A DNA stretch of 15,336 nucleotides. Source: Thermoplasmata archaeon. Its GTDB lineage: Archaea > Thermoplasmatota > Thermoplasmata > GCA-020350865. The stretch spans positions 2,984,819-3,000,154 of the forward strand of contig CP070672.1 in assembly GCA_020351895.1 (NCBI GenBank), given 5' to 3'. Within the stretch, counting starts at the first letter, position 1. Every line of letters begins with the position of its first letter. Below the pieces are notes generated by a model. That model was not told where the DNA came from. It ran no database searches and saw only the letters and a program-made list of their open reading frames with translations. The translations under genes were made by a program, and so were the position numbers. Shown here one piece after another: positions 14,649-15,336 of this stretch.

Positions 14649-15336
14649 TCAATCCAACTTCTCTAGATCACCCGTCCTTATGGGAATGAGACCTTTTTCC
14701 GAGAAAAATTCCTTCCATTTTGCATACTGCCCACCTTTTAAATGCTTTTTATGAAAGTATACATTCTTCACCTTGTCTGTGGCCATTAAGACCTTTTGTG
14801 CAATCTCAGGTGAAACGATATCCAAAGCATAGGTGGGTATGATATGGCCAAAGGAAATTTTTCTTTCTAAAGCTACATCGGTTATTCGAGGCACGTAGTG
14901 ACCGCCTCCGACTCCCAATCCCACAGGATAGTCCGGAGTGCGGATCTCAAGGAGGGTCTCTGCAATCGCCCTTCCCGCTTCTTTGTCCTGCCATGCCCTC
15001 TCTTCGCTTCCTATTTCCACAAAGAATGTTGGGGTGGAAAGAAAAGGTCCGTGGTGGGTTGCCTCAAAAGAAACCGAATAATCTAGGTTTTTCGCCTTTT
15101 TTCTGAGTATCCGTAGTGCTTCTGTCATTAGATGTGGTGAGGAGGGAACCAAGGTCTCTTTAAGACCCCCGAATTCAGCCTTTCCGAAGTTACCAATTGG
15201 GTGCACTGTGAGGCTTCTTTTCCCTGATTCACTGGTATGCCTTGAGGCGAAGATGATACACTCAGGCCTTTTTTCGAACTCGTGATCCAGTTCCAAATCG
15301 ACGTTATCATGGAATATATGGCGATCATTTATTGTC
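14649..15336 (-). CDS. dtdA: Metal-dependent D-aminoacyl-tRNA deacylase (DtdA), 5' end beyond the window
   Basis: The visible 229 residues carry the DtdA/GEK1 signatures in order: FASRHTSESGKRSLTVHPIG, GNFGKAEFGG, FEATHHGPFLSTPTFFVEIG, then GSEERAWQDKEAGRAIAE, GLGVGGGHYVPR and FGHIIPTYALD. The His-rich HHGP and GGGHY motifs are conserved in this zinc enzyme, which hydrolyses D-aminoacyl-tRNAs so that D-amino acids are not used in protein synthesis. It is the archaeal and plant counterpart of bacterial Dtd. The reading frame stays open to the right edge, with family-like sequence (HDNVDLELDHEFEKRPECII) before a TTG at 15296. That TTG is therefore internal, and about 40-50 N-terminal residues are missing. 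The gene ends with TGA 64 bases before the start of the membrane-protein gene on the same strand. Confidence 0.92.
   Translation of the reverse strand, partial: TINDRHIFHDNVDLELDHEFEKRPECIIFASRHTSESGKRSLTVHPIGNFGKAEFGGLKETLVPSSPHLMTEALRILRKKAKNLDYSVSFEATHHGPFLSTPTFFVEIGSEERAWQDKEAGRAIAETLLEIRTPDYPVGLGVGGGHYVPRITDVALERKISFGHIIPTYALDIVSPEIAQKVLMATDKVKNVYFHKKHLKGGQYAKWKEFFSEKGLIPIRTGDLEKLD

Noticed and set aside
15294..15296. TTG at 15296 as the dtdA start
   Set aside because: The frame stays open to the edge with family-like sequence upstream, and the protein from TTG would lack the expected N-terminal part, so the gene is treated as cut by the window.

Overview
The window looks like chromosomal DNA of an uncultivated euryarchaeon, most plausibly of the Thermoplasmata / Candidatus Thermoplasmatota. 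This rests on archaeal gene families (metal-dependent D-aminoacyl-tRNA deacylase, archease, HdrC/HdrB, archaeal-type RuBisCO), archaeal TATA elements placed 20-45 bases before start codons with some apparently leaderless genes, and a giant surface protein ending in a cytoplasmic zinc ribbon. The domain is secure; the phylum is inference.

Left part (1-3031): a RuBisCO large-subunit gene on the minus strand runs off the left edge and is broken by two in-frame stops, so it is called a pseudogene. Divergent from it, across a spacer with a perfect 8-bp inverted repeat and a good TATA box, is a hdrC-hdrB pair with all iron-sulfur cysteines intact, followed by an unrecognised 93-residue protein. A minus-strand L-aspartate dehydrogenase gene, probably leaderless, converges on this cluster.

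Middle (3032-4030): a 341-base gap holds a G-tract-rich purine stretch, a 12-bp palindrome and a mini-ORF with a strong Shine-Dalgarno sequence. Archease (RtcB RNA-ligase cofactor) follows. Next is a 235-base leader with a strong TATA box, a 10-bp inverted repeat and a possible 30-codon ORF.

Right part (4031-15336): one gene of about 9.5 kb encodes a secreted, membrane-anchored protein of about 3165 residues, built almost wholly from four kinds of repeats. In order these are 20-residue Ser/Thr/Asn/Pro repeats, about ten W-Y-x-G units of about 100 residues with Asp-rich loops, eleven Ig-like domains arranged in part as exact 570-bp two-domain modules, and thirteen exact 35-residue thrombospondin-type-3-like Ca-binding repeats. 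A single membrane helix, an acidic tail and a CxxC/CxxC zinc ribbon follow. A convergent minus-strand pair follows: a four-helix membrane protein with a Pro/Tyr-rich cytoplasmic head and one extracellular carboxypeptidase-regulatory-like domain, and the DtdA gene, cut by the right edge.

Functionally the window mixes core metabolism and RNA housekeeping (Hdr redox, NAD precursor synthesis, tRNA ligation, tRNA proofreading) with two cell-surface proteins. No mobile element, CRISPR array, rRNA or tRNA gene was seen.
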